Source: Chloroflexota bacterium
GTDB lineage: Bacteria > Chloroflexota > Dehalococcoidia > Lucifugimonadales > Lucifugimonadaceae
Length of the DNA: 10,492 bases
Reading direction: 5' to 3'
Assembly: GCA_030831265.1 (NCBI GenBank)
Contig: JAURLM010000058.1
Coordinates: 1-10,492, forward strand
How positions within the stretch are numbered: the first letter of the stretch is position 1; each line of letters begins with the position of its first letter. The position numbers and the translations under genes are program-made. This document shows positions 7,148 to 10,492 of the stretch, one piece after another. Below the pieces are notes generated by a model. That model saw nothing but the letters and a program-made list of their open reading frames with translations, was not told the DNA's origin and did no database searches.

Positions 7148-8296
7148 TTAGTTCAGGCTCGCGATCATTCCGTCAAACGATTCGAACCTACCGTTGACGA
7201 TAGGTTTGGGAGCGATACCGAGCCAGTCTTCAAGGACCGTCGAGTAGAGACAGCGGAAGTCGTTGTTGAAGTGCATGTCGCCGCTCAGGTGGTCCTTCGG
7301 GTCGAGCGACGGGTATTCCGCATACAGCCCGCCTTTGACGCGATCCCCGATGAGGAATGCGCCACCACCTGAGCCATGATCCGTGCCGTTCCCGTTGTCT
7401 CGGATGCGCCTGCCGAACTCTGAGAACACCATCACGACCACCTCTTCAGCAGCGTCGTGTTCTCGGAGATCAGCGAAGAAGTCTTTGAGGCCGCGTGACA
7501 GGTTCGCAAGCAGGTTGTTCTGAGTTGCGATTTGAGCTCCATGCGTATCGAAGCCGCCGAGCTGGGCGTAGAAGATACGGGTGCCGATGTTTCCGGTGTG
7601 AACCTGTGCAATGCCCTTCAGGCTTTGCGAGAACGGGTCGTTGGCGTACTCGACGCTCGACGTGTAGTCTGCCGTGCCTTTCTTGAGCATGTCTGCACCG
7701 GCCATAGCGTCTATACCGGTGTTGGAGATGTGCTCTAGCACCATGCTCGCCTCGTCGATCTCCTCCGGCGTGTACATACGGTGGAACAAGTTAAGCGCAC
7801 GCCTCTGTTCTTTGCCGGCGAGTGATGTGAGTAGTCCGTAGCCTTCAAGCTGCGCCACCGAGATTGCAGGGGTTCCTGCCAGGTACATGGCGCGGGGCAG
7901 GCCCTGCCCGAAGCTGACTCCTGTGCATACGTTCTGCTTATGTGGGTCAAGCTCTCGGATTGTGCGACCGAGCCAGCCTTCCGAGATGACAGATTCCGGT
8001 TGTGCTGTGTGCCAGATGTCCATCGACCGGAAATGGGAGCGGTCCGGCACCGGGTATCCAATGCCCTGGATGATGGCCACATTGCCTGCGTCGTACATCT
8101 GTTTCAGATGCGGCAACGACGGGTGGAACCCGAGCTTGTTATCGATGTGCAGAACGCGGTCTTCAGCCACGTCAACCGTCTTGCGGAAGTCGTAGTAGAG
8201 CGGGTTCCCGTATGGGACCACCGTGTTCATGAAGTCGTTGCCGCCGGAAAGCTGGACAACTACGAATACTGGGTCTTTTTTCTTTGTTGTGGTCAT
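7148..8296 (-). CDS. DUF1501 (COG4102) protein, alkaline-phosphatase/sulfatase fold
   Basis: Member of the DUF1501 family, a branch of the alkaline phosphatase/sulfatase superfamily; biochemical role unknown. It has 382 aa. Family motifs in order: VVQLSGGNDFMNTVVPY (13-29), RSHFRSMDIWHTA (86-98), LGGFDTHGAQ (246-255, with the metal-type Asp-x-His at D250/H252), FSEFGRR (291-297), GTDHGSGGGAFLIGD (304-318, D306/H307) and DFRCLYSTVLEDWLG (346-360). Most members carry a Tat signal at the N-terminus; this one starts directly at MTTTKKKDPVFVVVQ, with no twin-arginine motif and no in-frame ATG, GTG or TTG just upstream, so it looks cytoplasmic. The ATG has AGGG about 11 nt upstream. It follows the DUF1800 gene by 35 bp, the classical pairing of these families, and is coupled to the NHL gene. 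Confidence 0.9.
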   Translation of the reverse strand: MTTTKKKDPVFVVVQLSGGNDFMNTVVPYGNPLYYDFRKTVDVAEDRVLHIDNKLGFHPSLPHLKQMYDAGNVAIIQGIGYPVPDRSHFRSMDIWHTAQPESVISEGWLGRTIRELDPHKQNVCTGVSFGQGLPRAMYLAGTPAISVAQLEGYGLLTSLAGKEQRRALNLFHRMYTPEEIDEASMVLEHISNTGIDAMAGADMLKKGTADYTSSVEYANDPFSQSLKGIAQVHTGNIGTRIFYAQLGGFDTHGAQIATQNNLLANLSRGLKDFFADLREHDAAEEVVVMVFSEFGRRIRDNGNGTDHGSGGGAFLIGDRVKGGLYAEYPSLDPKDHLSGDMHFNNDFRCLYSTVLEDWLGIAPKPIVNGRFESFDGMIASLN

Positions 8297-8331
8297 GTGT
8301 TGTCTGTCCCTGTAGTGATAGCCGTGATGTC

Positions 8332-9702
8332 TCAGGCGAGCTGGAAGTCTGGTGATGCCGCGATGAACTGGAACATCCGAGTTGCGTCGTGGTCGAACTC
8401 AGGTGAAGAACTGTCGTAGACCGTGCTTTCTCCAAGCTCTTCCAGGATGGTTGCGCGCACGCTGTCACGCACCTCGATGCAGCCGAGCTCATAGAGCGCA
8501 GCGTCGAGCAATGCTTCTGCTGAGAGAGTTTTCCCATGGGCCTTGAGCCTGTCGACTATCTTGCGAACCCCGGGAGTATCGAGGTCTGCCAGCCGCTCCG
8601 TCGCGAAGTTGACGCGCTCTATCAGGAATGCCGAGTCGATCCACTCCCGGCCGATGTGCCAGCCTTCTACGGTTGGTGGATTCAGCAGCTCCTGTCCCAT
8701 ACCGGCCGATTTCTCGGTCAGTGTGAGCAGGCCGCGTTCGTATGGATCAGTGTGCTGTCCGGTCAGCTTCATCAGGTACACCACGTGCTCGACGGGCCAG
8801 CGGACACGCTTGAAGCGGGACTCCTTGAAGTATTCGGACAGGAGCAGGGAGCGGATCATCTCGCCGATCTCGTAGTTCGACCGGAAGTAGACGTCCGAGA
8901 GGGCTTCTATCGCCTCGCCATCTGGCTCGTCAGCAATGAAGAACCGGTACAGGGTGGTGGCGACGAAGCGGGCCGCAGCAGGCTGGACAACGATGCGGTC
9001 GATGATGTCATCACCGTTGAAGTCACCGTCATCTCCGAGGAAATGCTTTTCGCTGTGGTCATGGTCATCTTCACGGAAGACAAAGTTTGTGTCGTACCAG
9101 CCATTCGGGTAACGAGGAATCGTCTGGTCGATTGTCCAGCCACTGAACGCTTCCGCGGCGGAGCGGACATCGACCTCGTTGTAGTTGCCGCGTCCCATGC
9201 TGAACAGTTCCAGCAGCTCACGACCGTAATTCTCATTCACCTCGCCGTTGTGATTGGTCTGTTGGTCAAGCCACCAGATCATTGCCGGGTCTCGCGAGAG
9301 TTTTTGCAGGAGCACCTTGAAGTTGCCCATGCCGTTATCACGGAGCATCTCAATGTGCACGGCCATGGCGCGGGCGTTGCTGACTTTTGACGCGGCGGTG
9401 GCAAACCGGTTGTGCCACATGAGCGCTACCTTGTCCTCCAGCAGCCGCGGGCTGTTGATCATGCGGTAGTACCAGCGTTTCGCCGTCCACGTGTACCGCT
9501 CCTCATCAGCGTTTTCCAGGTTGAAGCGTTCAAGCAGGTCTTCCGCAGGACGTTCGTACATGTCGATGCTGACGAGTGAATCGATAATGTCTTCGTAAGA
9601 TTGCTCGGCGAGTCGTTCGAGCTTCCACGCGGGTGCTCCGAAAGCGGCACGGCGCATGAGATGGGCGACGAGGGAGACATCGGTGCGGGTGCTGGTAGTC
9701 AC
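8332..9702 (-). CDS. DUF1800 (COG5267) protein
   Basis: Member of the DUF1800 family, function unknown, which is nearly always encoded beside DUF1501. It has 456 aa. Family landmarks: HLMRRAAFGAP (14-24), KVALMWHNRFAT (91-102), LSRDPAMIWWLD (135-146), NENYGRELLELFSMGRG (156-172) followed by AAEAFSGWT (182-190), DHDHSEKHFLG (213-223), the counterpart of the usual HDxGxKxxLG box, and NPPTVEGWHIGREW in the C-terminal third. The start is GTG at 9700-9702, with a strong GGAGG 5 nt upstream. There is no signal peptide: the N-terminus is MTTSTRTDVS, then a helix that begins the domain. It is first in the six-gene minus-strand cluster, with a promoter candidate in the 126-bp gap behind the kinase gene. 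Confidence 0.9.
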   Translation of the reverse strand: MTTSTRTDVSLVAHLMRRAAFGAPAWKLERLAEQSYEDIIDSLVSIDMYERPAEDLLERFNLENADEERYTWTAKRWYYRMINSPRLLEDKVALMWHNRFATAASKVSNARAMAVHIEMLRDNGMGNFKVLLQKLSRDPAMIWWLDQQTNHNGEVNENYGRELLELFSMGRGNYNEVDVRSAAEAFSGWTIDQTIPRYPNGWYDTNFVFREDDHDHSEKHFLGDDGDFNGDDIIDRIVVQPAAARFVATTLYRFFIADEPDGEAIEALSDVYFRSNYEIGEMIRSLLLSEYFKESRFKRVRWPVEHVVYLMKLTGQHTDPYERGLLTLTEKSAGMGQELLNPPTVEGWHIGREWIDSAFLIERVNFATERLADLDTPGVRKIVDRLKAHGKTLSAEALLDAALYELGCIEVRDSVRATILEELGESTVYDSSSPEFDHDATRMFQFIAASPDFQLA

Positions 9703-9707
9703 AGGTT

Positions 9708-9712
9708 CCTCC
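9708..9712 (-). promoter_or_regulatory. Ribosome-binding site for the DUF1800 gene
   Basis: Minus strand reads GGAGG (GGAGGA if extended) 5 nt before the GTG at 9702. It fixes the non-ATG start and is the strongest such site at the head of the cluster. Confidence 0.7.
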
Positions 9713-9761
9713 GGCAGTTGGCATGGCAGGTTGGGAGTGCCAGCGCTATTAGGTGAACGGC

Positions 9762-9790
9762 ATATTAGGACTCGCCAATCCTGCGGGCAA
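9762..9790 (-). promoter_or_regulatory. Candidate sigma-70-type promoter for the DUF1800-led cluster
   Basis: On the minus strand TTGCCC (9785-9790) and TAATAT (9762-9767) are separated by 17 bp; each matches the consensus at 4 of 6 positions. Transcription would begin near 9755 and leave a leader of about 50 nt before the GTG start. It lies in the only gap upstream of the cluster. No operator-like palindrome is evident around it. Confidence 0.4.
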
Positions 9791-9828
9791 GTTAGTGACA
9801 GGCTTCACGTGAGTTCAATTAGCGATAT

Positions 9829-10492
9829 TCAACTCTTGAACCAGTTTTTCAAGTGAGCGTAAAGAGAACCATAGCGTGTGTATGCGGCGGAATAGGCGTC
9901 GGCGGTTTCTGCGTTAGGTATGGCCTCGCCAGTTGTCTTCAACCATGCGTTACCGGCTTCTGCCAGTGAATGAAATGTTCCGGTTGCTACCGCAGAAAGC
10001 ATCGCTGCGCCCAGTGGCGCTCCCTCGGCTGGGCCAACTGTGCGAAGGGGCACACCGAGGATATCGGCGAGCATCTGTAGCCACACGCCGCTGCGGGCTC
10101 CACCACCGACCGCTACAGCGTGGCCTGTAGAAACGCCAAGCGGTTTCATAAGCTCAAGCGAATCTCGCAGGGCGAACGAAATGCCCTCCATTACAGCGCG
10201 CGTCATCTGGGCGCGGCCATGCCCGGCATGCAGTCCGGCGAACACGCCGCGGGCGTTGGCATCAGCATGCGGTGTCCGTTCACCGGTGAGGTATGGCAGG
10301 AACGTGAGTCCGTCCGAACCGGGGTTTGTTTTTGCCGCCTCATTTACAAGTTCATCGAATCCGGGAGTGTCAGCACCGGCTGCGACGGAGTTTCGCCACC
10401 ATGCCAGGGCCGCCCCGGCAGACAGTACCACGCCCATCAGGTACCACAGGGAGGGATCGACGTGGGCCATGCTGTGGATTCGCATACCGGGG
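9829..10492 (-). CDS. xylB: FGGY-family carbohydrate kinase, xylulokinase-like (5' end outside window)
   Basis: ATP-dependent sugar kinase, C-terminal half only: about 220 codons are visible and the frame stays open through the right edge, so the ATG at 10485 is internal. Visible motifs are HSMAHVDPSLWYLMGVVLSA and then FLPYLTGERTPHADANARGV, in which the YLTGERTPH box is the hallmark of XylB-type members. GHGRAQMTRAVMEGISFALRD follows, then AVGGGARSGVWLQMLADILG, the FGGY signature 2 region with the ATP-site glycines, and EGAPLGAAMLSA. Xylulokinase phosphorylates D-xylulose to xylulose 5-phosphate in the cytoplasm; other ketose or polyol substrates are common in this family, so the symbol is tentative. 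It ends 126 bp before the DUF1800 start, in the same orientation; whether it belongs to the same transcript is unknown. Confidence 0.87.
   Translation of the reverse strand, partial: PGMRIHSMAHVDPSLWYLMGVVLSAGAALAWWRNSVAAGADTPGFDELVNEAAKTNPGSDGLTFLPYLTGERTPHADANARGVFAGLHAGHGRAQMTRAVMEGISFALRDSLELMKPLGVSTGHAVAVGGGARSGVWLQMLADILGVPLRTVGPAEGAPLGAAMLSAVATGTFHSLAEAGNAWLKTTGEAIPNAETADAYSAAYTRYGSLYAHLKNWFKS

Noticed and set aside
8536..9390. 284-codon open frame on the plus strand opposite the DUF1800 gene
   Set aside because: The opposite strand encodes a protein with clear DUF1800 motifs throughout. The plus-strand product has no recognisable motif and no ribosome-binding site; it is an antisense shadow of a GC-rich gene.
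9724..9742. TGGCA / TGCCA hairpin in the leader of the DUF1800 gene
   Set aside because: A 5-bp stem with a 9-nt loop and mismatched flanks is too weak to call an attenuator or riboswitch.
9835..9853. CTTGAA / TTCAAG inverted repeat at the end of the kinase gene as a terminator
   Set aside because: Only a 6-bp AT-rich stem, lying inside the last codons and followed by no T-run on either strand.

Overview
The window reads as bacterial chromosome with a moderately high GC content and dense gene packing. Nine protein genes are supported and eight of them lie on the minus strand. No RNA gene, insertion sequence, CRISPR array or phage gene is visible. The gene mix (a ferritin-like/VIT1 fusion, a DUF1800-DUF1501 pair, a malate/lactate-type dehydrogenase, a SelA-like PLP enzyme, a benzoylformate-decarboxylase-like TPP enzyme and a xylulokinase-type kinase) resembles what is found in uncultured, often marine, Chloroflexota such as the SAR202/Dehalococcoidia group. 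That placement is an impression from gene content, not a demonstrated fact.

Left part (1-1922): two divergently transcribed membrane transporters of the VIT1/CCC1 iron/manganese family. The left gene runs off the window. It carries an N-terminal ferritin-like domain, starts at a TTG codon and has a good ribosome-binding site. The right gene is a plain VIT1 protein whose start is uncertain. An 11-bp inverted repeat (1047-1057 with 1085-1095) brackets both candidate GTG starts and may fold in the mRNA. The 158 bp between the two genes is the shared control region.

Middle and right (1933-9702): six minus-strand genes, read right to left: DUF1800 protein, DUF1501 protein, NHL-repeat beta-propeller, Ldh2/COG2055 dehydrogenase, SelA-like PLP enzyme, TPP-dependent 2-oxoacid decarboxylase. 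Gaps are 35, 5, 89, 12 and 102 bp, so this is probably one operon or two adjoining ones (DUF1800-DUF1501-NHL, then the three enzymes). A plausible sigma-70-type promoter (9762-9790) and a strong ribosome-binding site precede DUF1800. The three enzymes can be arranged into a catabolic route in which a 2-hydroxy acid is oxidised (Ldh2), or an amino acid is deaminated or eliminated (SelA-like), to a 2-oxo acid that the TPP enzyme decarboxylates to an aldehyde. The substrate cannot be read from the sequence. The DUF1501 and DUF1800 proteins lack the export signals common in their families.

Right edge (9829-10492): the C-terminal half of an FGGY-family kinase, closest to xylulokinase, in the same orientation and cut by the window end.
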